Below are positions 55,611 to 64,000 of a DNA stretch of 64,000 nucleotides, one piece after another. Origin of the DNA: Cylicocyclus nassatus (lineage: Eukaryota; Nematoda; Chromadorea; Rhabditida; Strongylidae); NCBI GenBank assembly GCA_958299035.1, contig CATQJL010000316.1, positions 40,846,025 to 40,910,024 on the forward strand, given 5' to 3'. Both the position numbers and the translations under genes were made by a program. The notes under the pieces were generated by a model. That model did not search any database and was not told where the DNA came from. It saw nothing but the letters and a program-made list of their open reading frames with translations. Within the stretch, counting starts at the first letter, position 1; the number at the start of each line of letters is the position of its first letter.

Positions 55611-56516
55611 ATGACTGTGAAGCATTGGGAAACTGAAGCACTCTCCCTCAGGAGACTCGCCTTCTTCGGAGTGGCCATTTCCACCGCTGCCGCTCTCATC
55701 TGCATCATCTCGGTGCCAATGCTCTACAATTACATGCAGCACGTCCAATCGGTCATGCAGAACGAAATCGACTTCTGCAAATCCCGTTCGGGAAACATCT
55801 GGAGAGAAGTGACTCGCACTCAGGCAAGTTTGGCACCAGCCCTCTTTCACAAAGCCTCAAAAAGCTCTGCTTTTCAGGTTCTCAATAAAGAACTAACCAG
55901 AAACCGTCGTCAAACTCGTGGTGGATGCTGCGGTTGTGGTGTATCTCCCTCTGGACCACCTGGTCCTCCTGGACCAGATGGAATGCCTGGAGGTGATGGG
56001 CAGCCAGGAATGCCAGGAAGAGATGGACCTGATGGACCACCTGCGACTCCAGCTCCACCGGCCAATCCTTGCTATAACTGCCCCGCCGGCCCACCAGGAC
56101 CTCCAGGAAATCCAGGAGGACCAGGAATGCCAGGAAGCCCAGGACCAATGGGAATGCCGGGAAGTCCAGGAATGCCAGGAAGAGCAGGACAACCCGGAAT
56201 GCCAGGACCACCTGGAAACAACGGAGCACCAGGTAACCCAGGAGCACCTGGATCGCCCGGAACTCTCAACACCGTACCCGGACCCCAAGGACCACCTGGA
56301 CCACCCGGACCACAAGGACCTCCCGGACCTGATGGAAACCCTGGAGGCCCAGGAGACAATGGCAACGATGGACCACCAGGACCTCCTGGAGACAATGGAA
56401 ATCCAGGAGCACCTGGACAACCTGGTGACAACGGTGCCAATGGAGATGATGGAGATGATGGAGCCCCAGGAGGTTGCGAACACTGCCCTCCACCACGCAC
56501 TGCTCCAGGATATTAA
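55611..56516 (+). CDS. Cuticle collagen (Met-rich Gly-X-Y variant)
   Basis: A structural protein of the nematode cuticle, secreted by the hypodermis as a trimer. After [16 protein letters not shown] comes a signal-anchor and the cuticle collagen N-terminal domain ([27 protein letters not shown]). A subtilisin-type cleavage site RNRR precedes [12 protein letters not shown]; then a first Gly-X-Y block, the [10 protein letters not shown] break, PCYNCP, a long Gly-X-Y block interrupted by TLNTVP, and a tail [13 protein letters not shown] with the usual paired cysteines. A 54 nt in-frame segment 55824-55877 has GCAAGT/TTTTCAG ends, so I read it as a GC-AG intron: exons 55611-55823 and 55878-56516, about 283 residues. 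The block after PCYNCP is rich in GMPG. The upstream in-frame ATG (55584) adds nine residues but abuts the TATA box. Confidence 0.92.
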   Translation: MTVKHWETEALSLRRLAFFGVAISTAAALICIISVPMLYNYMQHVQSVMQNEIDFCKSRSGNIWREVTRTQASLAPALFHKASKSSAFQVLNKELTRNRRQTRGGCCGCGVSPSGPPGPPGPDGMPGGDGQPGMPGRDGPDGPPATPAPPANPCYNCPAGPPGPPGNPGGPGMPGSPGPMGMPGSPGMPGRAGQPGMPGPPGNNGAPGNPGAPGSPGTLNTVPGPQGPPGPPGPQGPPGPDGNPGGPGDNGNDGPPGPPGDNGNPGAPGQPGDNGANGDDGDDGAPGGCEHCPPPRTAPGY

Positions 56517-56573
56517 GCACCGCTCTTGGGCTGTTTTTCTGACATAAATAATTGTGTTCAGTCCTAATACACA

Positions 56574-56579
56574 AATAAA
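56574..56579 (+). terminator. Poly(A) signal of left collagen gene
   Basis: AATAAA 58 bp after the stop codon, in a typical position for a short nematode 3' UTR. Confidence 0.7.
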
Positions 56580-57145
56580 ACTTGCCTTCATAAGTTTGTG
56601 CACAATTTTGGGAAGTTTAAGGCCTCGCATCGGAGTGATGAGATAAGCAGCTAAATTGGCTGAAGCTGTTAACAGATACAGATGTTTTCAAATACTAAAA
56701 AAATTTGAACTCAGGCTTTTTATGGCTTGATCATTGATTTAACATCTGGTCAACATTCTTGTACCTCGTCATAACTTTCGCTTAAATTTTCTTAAAATTT
56801 TTTCTTTATCTCCACATTTTCAGATTTGGTAGACAATAACGCTTTGAAAAATAGTTTTTCGCCCTTACGTCAATTTGTCCTTCTCTGTTCTCAACTTGTC
56901 CTCTTCTGTCCACCTGAATTCACGTCAACGTTAAACGAGACATCGCAACGAATTCAAGATTTTATAGGTACGCTTTCATAATCATCAAAAGAACTTAGAT
57001 ATTGGTGTTCATTACGAAAATGACTGTCTCACTTGAGGGCAAAGTCGTCAAAAGTGGCACACTGACTTACAGCATGTTTTTTACATTGTGATCAAGACAA
57101 TGCTCAAGCCTTTGCCTTGTCTTCCAGAAATCTTGAATCATATTT
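56580..57145. other. Unique centre of the palindrome
   Basis: Spacer between the two convergent collagen genes; its two halves are not inverted copies. No gene was recognised. Confidence 0.6.
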
Positions 57146-57151
57146 TTTATT
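57146..57151 (-). terminator. Possible poly(A) signal of right collagen gene
   Basis: A minus-strand AATAAA about 280 bp after the stop; no nearer canonical hexamer was seen. The 3' UTR is unrelated to that of the left gene. Confidence 0.35.
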
Positions 57152-57430
57152 ATCAAATGGATCACACATCATAACCGCCAACTAACTTTTCTTATCGCGA
57201 GCTAAAAATGTGATTCACAAATTTTCTGAATTACTTTTAAGCAGGACAGAAACACTTGTTTGTTATTGAGCGATGTTTTACTGAAATCGATTGATTGGAA
57301 TGCTGTATTGTGTTGGCTTTTTCAAGCCATGCTGACTCTTCTACGTATGGTGAAAGAAGTAAGAAAAACTGCTTTACTAGGTCCTGATACGAAAACACAA
57401 GTTTGCAATGTAAGTTGCAGAAAGCTATGT

Positions 57431-58336
57431 CTAATATCCTGGAGCAGTGCGAGGTGGGGGGCAGTGATCGCAACCTCCTGGTCCTCCATTTTCTCCATCA
57501 TCTCCGTGGGATCCGTTATCACCAGGTTGTCCAGGTGCTCCTGGGTTTCCGTTGTCTCCAGGAGGTCCTGGTGGTCCATCGTTACCATTGTTTCCTGGGC
57601 CTCCAGGGTTTCCGTCGGGTCCGGGAGGTCCTTGTGGCCCAGGTGGTCCGGGTGGTCCTTGGGGTCCGGGTACGGTGTTGAGAGTTCCAGGCGATCCAGG
57701 TGCTCCTGGATTTCCTGGTGCTCCGTTGTTTCCGGGTGGTCCTGGTGGTCCAGGCTGTCCAGCTCCTCCTGGGTTTCCGGGGTTTCCTGGTTGTCCGTCT
57801 GATCCTGGGTTTCCTGGCTGTCCTTGGCCTCCTGGGTTTCCTGGGGGTCCTGGTGGGCCAGGGGGACAGTTGTAACAAGGGTTGACGGGTGGAGCTGGTG
57901 TGGCTGGTGGTCCATCAGGGCCATCATTTCCTGGCCGTCCTGGTTCTCCATCACCTCCGGCCTCTCCATCTGGACCAGGTGGTCCAGGTGGTCCAGCTGG
58001 AGATACACCGCATCCGCAGCATCCACCACCGGCCTGACGACGGTTTCTGGTTAGTTCTTTATTGAGAACCTGAAAAGCAGAGCTTTTTGAGGCTTTGTGA
58101 AAGAGGGCTGGTGCCAAACTTGCCTGAGTGCGAGTCACTTCTCTCCAGATGTTTCCCGAACGGGATTTGCAGAAGTCGATTTCGTTCTGCATGACCGATT
58201 GGACGTGCTGCATGTAATTGTAGAGCATTGGCACCGAGATGATGCAGATGAGAGCGGCAGCGGTGGAAATGGCCACTCCGAAGAAGGCGAGTCTCCTGAG
58301 GGAGAGTGCTTCAGTTTCCCAATGCTTCACAGTCAT
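57431..58336 (-). CDS. Cuticle collagen (Asn/Gln-rich Gly-X-Y variant)
   Basis: The mirror-image paralogue of the gene at 55611-56516, the same length. Exon 1 (58336-58124) and the GC-AG intron (58123-58070) appear identical to the left gene; exon 2 is 58069-57431. From just after RNRRQ the two proteins differ: here [12 protein letters not shown], then [23 protein letters not shown], and a block rich in QPGNPG where the left has GMPG. The central [19 protein letters not shown] region is conserved again, and the tail is [13 protein letters not shown]. Cysteine pattern, cleavage site and interruption points are all kept, so both look functional. It converges on its twin, 914 bp between stops. 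An ATG at 58363 lies in frame upstream, next to the TATA box. Confidence 0.92.
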   Translation of the reverse strand: MTVKHWETEALSLRRLAFFGVAISTAAALICIISVPMLYNYMQHVQSVMQNEIDFCKSRSGNIWREVTRTQASLAPALFHKASKSSAFQVLNKELTRNRRQAGGGCCGCGVSPAGPPGPPGPDGEAGGDGEPGRPGNDGPDGPPATPAPPVNPCYNCPPGPPGPPGNPGGQGQPGNPGSDGQPGNPGNPGGAGQPGPPGPPGNNGAPGNPGAPGSPGTLNTVPGPQGPPGPPGPQGPPGPDGNPGGPGNNGNDGPPGPPGDNGNPGAPGQPGDNGSHGDDGENGGPGGCDHCPPPRTAPGY

Positions 58337-58363
58337 GGTCTGCTTCTTCCTGGGAGCTGGCAT

Positions 58364-58371
58364 CTTTTATA
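58364..58371 (-). promoter_or_regulatory. TATA box of right collagen gene
   Basis: TATAAAAG on the minus strand, mirror of 55576-55583; the proximal promoter is identical in both arms. Confidence 0.6.
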
Positions 58372-58533
58372 CCTTTCGCGTCCGCTCTGATACCGAATAG
58401 CCATGTTAGCGAGGATCGTTCGGCGCAAAGAGTTCGATGCGATGACGCAAAACACTCTTTAGCTATAAGATGTGATGCGAGATAAAGCGAGATTATTTGT
58501 CTGCAACCTGTTTTTTTGCTTATCACTGTTTCA

Positions 58534-58801
58534 ATGCCGATCCCTACATATGAGCTGCGGAATCTTTCTGGAAGTTCGTTTATTTGGTTCTGACCACTCC
58601 CAAATCTGATTACCATATTTTGCCATAGATTTTACAAAATCCCAGTCTCCGCAAGTGGTCTTTGATGGCGAAACTCTTGGTGACATTGCATCGTTGGATA
58701 AGGTGCGAAGCTTGGAAATTAACTCTCATATTCTTCTCTACGTATTTGATCCATCCCACTTTCCTCATTTAGAGCGACAAGATTTAGAAATATTTTATGA
58801 A
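58534..58801 (+). CDS. Unidentified gene, first two exons (right arm)
   Basis: Mirror of the left-arm copy: ATG at 58534, exons 58534-58573 and 58629-58801, intron of 55 nt, donor GTATGT after TATGAA. The peptide is identical to the left arm, so neither copy has collected visible damage, but downstream exons are absent here too. Confidence 0.45.
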
Positions 58802-58880
58802 GTATGTAAAGTATCTCGATGTCATCTATTGGAAAGCATAAACCAATCTAAGATGCACTGAACGATGTTAAAGTATTGTA

Positions 58881-59201
58881 CAGGGTCCCAATATGATGTA
58901 ACTAGACTTGGACTGATGGACTTGATCTGTGATAACTCTCTTGTATGAAAAGCTCACTTTTCTTCAAAGACCATATTGTAGAGCTGGCTTAAAATGAATT
59001 ACAGCATGGAAGCGAGTCACCAATATTTTTCATTACGAGGATTACAGTAGAAACTTTTAGCTTCCAGCATTTCAAATTTTTTCGACTAATCTAATAAATT
59101 GTGTACCAGGGATTCATGGGCACTAATTTCATTGTTCAACTTTTTATGAGTTTTTAAAGCTTTTCAAATGGTGTAATCACAATTTTATGAAGGTTGTAAA
59201 A
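58881..59201 (+). repeat. Degenerate CAGGGTG-family copy (right arm)
   Basis: Mirror of 54746-55066, beginning CAGGGTCCCAATATG. Confidence 0.6.
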
Positions 59202-59273
59202 ACACGGTCTACTTGGCATAACCTATTAACGAAGCACTGCGGTTAAATCAAGTTTTATATCTATATATCTATA

Positions 59274-59332
<59 letters not shown>

Positions 59333-59630
59333 TGACCGCCAAAAAGTTGCGGACAAACCCCTCTCCCTTTTTCATCGCTCTTTTTCAGAGTGAAAACAAG
59401 GATGAAAAAATGTAGTGATTGCATGACGTGATAGAGCTCTTCAAGATCGACAATCTACACTTTGAGTTTTTCGAGAAACATGTGTTCTAAAAATTTTAAG
59501 AATCTTTTTCTAAAAAAAGTCCGAAAATGGCCGCGTCACAATGTCGCGGACAATAATTCTTCGAACGCAAAAATTTTCTTTTGAGTCCTATTTTAAAGCG
59601 GAAACACAAGTTATCCGGACGGGTAAACAC
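59202..59630. repeat. Helitron-like 5' piece, AT microsatellite and one-ended Tc1-like fragment (right arm)
   Basis: Mirror of 54320-54745: GACTT-rich Helitron-like 5' piece (59202-59268), (AT)n (59268-59330), then CAGTGACCGCCAAAAAGTTG at 59331 onward. Confidence 0.65.
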
Positions 59631-60687
59631 ACTACTATACAGAGCTCGTCAAGAACTACACACTGGTTATGGTTGCTTCCCCAGAAAACGCAAGCTTGAG
59701 TTTTATTTTACTTTTTTTCAAAAAACAACTTCTAATTTCCTTTATCAAGCCAAATTTCTTCACACGGAAACCTGTTCAAGACATCCCAACAAAGCCGTCT
59801 GGATAAAATAGATGCTCTTTGCCATCCTCTATGCATCGGACGTGTGCTGATGAGTTTCTTGGCTGAAAATGGCCCTTGGCATGCTTGCACATGACCCCAC
59901 CTGCACCTCACCACTGACTTGTACTGCTTTGCAGGCTTGTAACTCGGCCTGCAGTCAATATTTGAGCCTGCAATTAGGCTCATTCGAAAGCACGAGACTT
60001 GCTCTACATGATGGTATGCAAATGAGTTGAGTCTGAGAACTTTCAGAGATTTGGCGGATGGGGTGGTAGAGGGCAGCTTCAGTTGTAGTCTAAGCACTTT
60101 TCAGCTAAAGTTGAAGAGAGCTCCTTTCGCTACCAATTTTATCCTGGAAGTTCAAAACTGTCAATTTTCTTGTAGTAGATCCATTTCGAAGCTCTAAGGC
60201 TGCTCTGGTGTTCATAAGAGCTTTCACTCCAATCACCTCTAAGGCTGCCCTCTACCACCCCATCCGCCAAATCTCTGAAAGTTCTCAGACTCAACTCACT
60301 TGCATACCTTCATGTAGAGCAAGTCTCGTGCTTTCGAATGAGCCTAATTGCAGGCTCAAATATTGACTGCAGGCCGAGTTACAAGCCTGCAAAGCAGTAC
60401 AAGTCAGTGGTGAGGTGCAGGTGGGGTCATGTGCAAGCATGCCAAGGGCCATTTTCAGCCAAGAAACTCATCAGCACACGTCCGATGCATAGAGGATGGC
60501 AAAGAGCATCTATTTTATCCAGACGGCTTTGTTGGGATGTCTTGAACAGGTTTCCGTGTGAAGAAATTTGGCTTGATAAAGGAAATTAGAAGTTGTTTTT
60601 TAAAAAAACTAAAATAAAACTCAAGCTTGCGTTCTTTGGGGAAGCAACCATAACCAGTGTGTAGTTCTTGACAAGCTCTGCATAGTA

Positions 60688-60688
<1 letters not shown>
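59631..60688. mobile_element. 1.06 kb foldback element (right arm)
   Basis: Mirror of 53260-54316, with both halves present and the same 83-codon frame in each half. Confidence 0.8.

Positions 60689-60756
<68 letters not shown>
60689..60756. repeat. AT microsatellite (right arm)
   Basis: (AT)n run, slightly different in length from its mirror at 53194-53259. Confidence 0.95.
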
Positions 60757-60759
<3 letters not shown>

Positions 60760-61434
60760 GGTGTCCCAAAATAATGTGCACAGTGTTTGATTTTGAATAA
60801 CTCTCTTATTATGAGGTCTTTCGAGGAGCAATAAGCGCGATTTTGTAGAGCTGGCTTGAACTTAGATTTACAGTATAGAGCGAACCACCGATCGCTCTTC
60901 ATTACTGTAGGATTACGGTAGAAACTTGGAACATATGGTGTGATTGTGGGAAAAGCTGCCGTTTCAGAAATTTTCAGAAAGATGTGAAAACTTGTGTGAT
61001 AGGGTTTTCAGGGGCGCTGAGTTCAACACTGAACTATTTTCAAGATTGTGAAGCTTTCTAAACGGTGTATCCGCACTTTTTAGGAACATTGAGAAAATGG
61101 CCGCTACTGCTTGCCTCGCATAACTCCTCAGGAAGCATTATAATAAGTTGGGAACTTTACAGTTAGAATCAGCAACTCTAATTGGCTTAGTGTAAAAGGC
61201 TTAGGCTGTTTTGATTCCTTTCTGAGGCAAAATATGGCCTTTCATGGCACAAAACCCTCTTTCAAGTTTCTACCGTAATCCTACAGTAACGAAGAGCGGT
61301 CGCTGATTCGCTCTATACTGCAAATCTAAGTTGAGGCCAGCTCTACAAAATGGCGCTTACCGCTTCTCGAAAGACCTCGTAATAAGAGAGTTATTCAAAA
61401 TCAAACAGTGTGCACATTATTTTGGGACACCCTG
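60757..61434. mobile_element. CAGGGTGTCCC foldback element (right arm)
   Basis: Mirror of 52516-53193; 678 bp with the same ends. Confidence 0.85.
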
Positions 61435-61555
61435 TATATATATATATATATATAAAACTCAAAAATTGCCAGTTTGGAGGGCTTAAGTTTTTGAGTTTTG
61501 AGTTTGCGTTTTAAAGTTTTAAAATTAAAATTAAGTTAAATTTTTGAGTTTTATA
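61435..61555. repeat. Small inverted repeat (right arm)
   Basis: Mirror of 52395-52515. Confidence 0.65.
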
Positions 61556-62493
61556 CAGGGTGCAGCAAAAGTTTGGGAGCCTAACTTTGCAGTACTGCAA
61601 TTACAAAGGTACTGATGATTTTGATTTAAATTTTATGCCACATGATGCTGCGTTCATCCTCTACAAAATACACTTTATTTGGCTGGAAATGGCTTCCATA
61701 TGTTTTTGTAGGAATGGAAATTACCAAAACTAGTACTTTTGTAAAGCGAAAAAACCTGAATTTTTAGTATTTGCAATTTTTGCTGTAGCTAGAGATGCTG
61801 TTAATATTTTACAAAACTTCGATGCACACAACATAGAAGAGGCTTTGCGCTATTGTATTCTAGTTTTGCTTTTGCCAGGAGCTGTTCTTGCATGAACGGA
61901 AAATAAAAGTTTGCGAATGTTACCTGCGTGCCAGTGGAAATCCGTGTTCAGAACAAATTTAAAAGCTATAGAATGCTCATCAGGCACTGGTACCAAAGCT
62001 GTAGTTTTTGCATACGTCTTCTAAACTAGAATCTATTGAAATTCGGCCATGGGAACGCTTTTTATATTTTTTAAACGATAATTTTAAGTTTTTATTCGCG
62101 CGATTGTAGCCAAAATTCCGGTATGCGACGTACACATGCTTCTAATAAAAAATCCAATATTTTTATTCCTAAGCAATGCAAAAAATACTTTTGGAAGCAT
62201 GTTGTAGATAAAAGCTAGCTTTATTGTGCTGCACATTTGCCAAGGTAAAAGAAGCAGTTATTGTGAAGGCGTGGGGCGAATTCCAATACGACTACTTGCG
62301 TGACATGACAGGTAGACTTGCCAAGATTTTGTAGGGATGCGTGGAAGCCAAATGAGGCAGTTTTGCAATTCAAGAACTGGACTGTATCTGCAGTGGTTCG
62401 AATTATGTGTGCGCCAAATTTTTCGTTTCTAGGTACTTCCCTTCTCGTTTTGTACGAAAAAGTACTAGGCTCCCAGACTTTTGCCGCACCCTG
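61556..62493. mobile_element. CAGGGTGCAGC TIR element (right arm)
   Basis: Mirror of 51457-52394; both copies are 938 bp. Confidence 0.8.
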
Positions 62494-62497
62494 TATA

Positions 62498-63448
62498 TTA
62501 GGTTGGTCCGAAAGTTCTGTCCCACCATTTTCAAAAAATCGTAACTTCTTCCTAACATAATGTTTTTGCAGGAGTAAAACCATATTGAAAAACAGCAATT
62601 CATGTATCGTTCATTCGTTGACCGTACGGACTGCCGACCGCGTGGCGACTGCGACGCGTGCCTTCTAAACTTGCGAAAAAGTGACAGTTGGACCGTGGCT
62701 TAAGATGAGAAGAATTCTTTGTTTCTTTTCTACATTATAAAGATGAGAAGAATCCTCTGTTTTCTTTCTATTCATCTTTTCTACGAAAACATCATGCACG
62801 CGCAGAGGTCGCCGCGCGGTCAGCAGTCGTTACGGTCAACGAATAAACGATACTTTCTAGAAGCGTCTTGGCTGCTATCCACTAAGCTATGAATGCAGAG
62901 AAAAAATTGGAAAAAGGAAATCACTTCAATTTCGGAATTTTTAAGCAAGCCTGTTGAAAAATCCAAAACAGGCAGAATCCTAGGTTTTTTGATCCCCTCT
63001 TTCCAGCTGAGCAAGATTCGCGCTGATCGAGCTTTTTTGAAAGAAGTTATGATTTTCCAGGAAAAATGCCAAAAAATCAGTTTCTTAAGAAAATTGATTT
63101 TTGACATTTTTTTTCAAAAATCATAACTTTTCGGAAAACAGCTAGATCAGCGCGAACTTTGTTCAGCCAGAAAAAGGGGGTAAAATAGTCTAGGATACTG
63201 GCTGTTTTGGATTTTATGGCACAGATTTAGATTTTTTAAGGGGCTTGCTTAAAAATTCCGAACTCGAAGTGATTTCGTTTTCCCAATTTTATCTCTGCTT
63301 TCAGAGCTTAGTAGAGAGCAGCCAAGGTAGTTATAGAAAGTGCATGAGTTGCTGTTTTCAATATGGTTTTACTCTTGCAAAAACATTGCAATAGGAAGAA
63401 GTTACGATTTTTTGAAAATGGTGGGACAGAACTTTCGGACCAACTTAA
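62498..63448. mobile_element. Mariner-like MITE, family 4 (right arm)
   Basis: Mirror of 50501-51452; one base shorter through a T-run slip near 62590. Confidence 0.85.
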
Positions 63449-63671
63449 TATATAGATATAAACTTTGATTTAACCGCAGTGCTTCGTTAATAGGTCATGC
63501 CAAGTAGACTTTGTTATAGGAACGCGCGCCGCCCAACCGATTCAGCTGAAACTTTGCACACATATGTTTTCGACCCTTGCGCAGATGATAGGCTACTTTT
63601 TGCAGCGATTCATTGGGTCCTTCTATCGGTTTATTAATTTGTTTACGTTTTTCTAAGTAATTGGGGGCTAT
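63449..63671 (+). mobile_element. Second Helitron family, 5' fragment (right arm)
   Basis: Mirror of 50278-50500; similarity between arms stops at GGGGGCTAT (63663-63671). Confidence 0.5.
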
Positions 63672-63834
63672 CATGTTTAATCAAGCATTTTCTCATAGTC
63701 ATGTAAAAGAGGGCGGTAAAGCTCATTTTCACCTGAGGATCATGAGGATGCGGTTTCGAAACGGGTCCCAGGATATGTAATCATAACATATAAGAAGTGG
63801 GGTCCTGCAGTGCAGGTGACGAATGACCCGGGCT
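63672..63834. other. Unique DNA right of the palindrome
   Basis: No counterpart on the left side; it ends CCCGGGCT before the hAT start, which would be one half of an 8 bp target duplication. Confidence 0.5.
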
Positions 63835-64000
63835 CAGGGCTCGGCACAGCTGGCACCGGGTCAAGCTTGATATCGTTTCTAGGGCGGGAAGCAAAGGGGA
63901 CATCGTTTTTTTCGGGGTCCGCGGCGGAGAAGTGCCGCAAGAATGCCGCCGGCATGCCACCGGCATGCTGTCCATCAACAAACAAAAGCCTCGTTCTCAG
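63835..64000 (+). mobile_element. hAT copy running off the window
   Basis: It starts CAGGGCTCGGCACAGCTGGC and continues GATATCGTTTCTAGGGCGG, matching the left fragment 50081-50218 in direct orientation. The rest lies beyond the window. Confidence 0.75.

Larger units (their letters stand above)
50278..63671. repeat. 13.4 kb inverted duplication (palindrome)
   Basis: Left arm 50278 to about 55912 and right arm about 58034 to 63671 are reverse complements. I saw only a few single-base differences, homopolymer slips and AT-microsatellite length changes. The mirror axis is at about 56974. The central 2.1 kb holds the diverged Gly-X-Y exons of two collagen genes and a non-homologous spacer (56517-57430). 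Each arm carries, from the outside in, a Helitron 5' fragment, a mariner-like MITE, two CAGGGTG-type elements, a 1.06 kb foldback, AT repeats, a degenerate element, a divergent gene start and collagen exon 1. Confidence 0.93.

Noticed and set aside
55882..56630. Long frames in other phases and on the opposite strand of the collagen genes, up to 245 codons
   Set aside because: They are shadows of the Gly-X-Y repeat; the collagen frame has the signal anchor, Cys pattern and stop expected for the family.

Overview
The window is nuclear DNA from a nematode, probably a rhabditid or strongylid (the clade is inference). The evidence is a pair of typical cuticle collagen genes, 44-130 nt introns with TTTTCAG-like acceptors, and a transposon load of BEL/Pao, RTE, CR1-like, Penelope-like, Helitron, hAT and many Tc1/mariner-type foldback elements. 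There are no bacterial operons, rRNA genes or CRISPR arrays. Most short open frames are chance.

Layout. 1-14.8 kb: MITEs, two Helitron copies (2122-2746 minus, 3648-4127 plus), several foldback elements, and a decayed CR1-like LINE on the minus strand (about 11.3-14.8 kb) split by a MITE. 15-24.8 kb: foldback and mariner-like elements, a complete non-autonomous hAT (19912-21141) and one isolated exon resembling a SAM domain. 24889-32377: a complete BEL/Pao LTR retrotransposon with 348 bp LTRs that differ at one base although its coding region is full of stops. 32.4-36.1 kb: a Penelope-like fragment and two large foldback elements. 36.34-39.53 kb: a decayed RTE-type LINE on the minus strand. 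39.9-41.2 kb: three exons of a DUF268-family gene. 45424-48344: the 3' eight exons of a minus-strand multi-pass membrane protein gene, joined here from splice sites because no single ORF shows it. 49112-49580: a third Helitron, running into a 500 N gap (49581-50080).

50278-63671 is a 13.4 kb inverted duplication (palindrome). Each arm of about 5.6 kb carries the same nested transposons, the first two exons of an unidentified gene, and, head to head with it, a cuticle collagen gene. The two collagen genes converge on a 0.9 kb unique centre. Promoter, exon 1 and intron are nearly identical between the arms, but the Gly-X-Y exons have diverged. That pattern suggests arm homogenisation by gene conversion or a very recent inversion-duplication; an assembly artefact must be excluded because a gap and hAT copies border the structure.

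The collagens would be secreted into the cuticle. The membrane protein and DUF268 genes are unrelated neighbours, and no pathway links the genes here. The most interesting items are the collagen palindrome with its sharp identity boundary, the non-canonical GC-AG collagen intron, the young but coding-dead BEL element, and a core motif shared by several otherwise different foldback elements.
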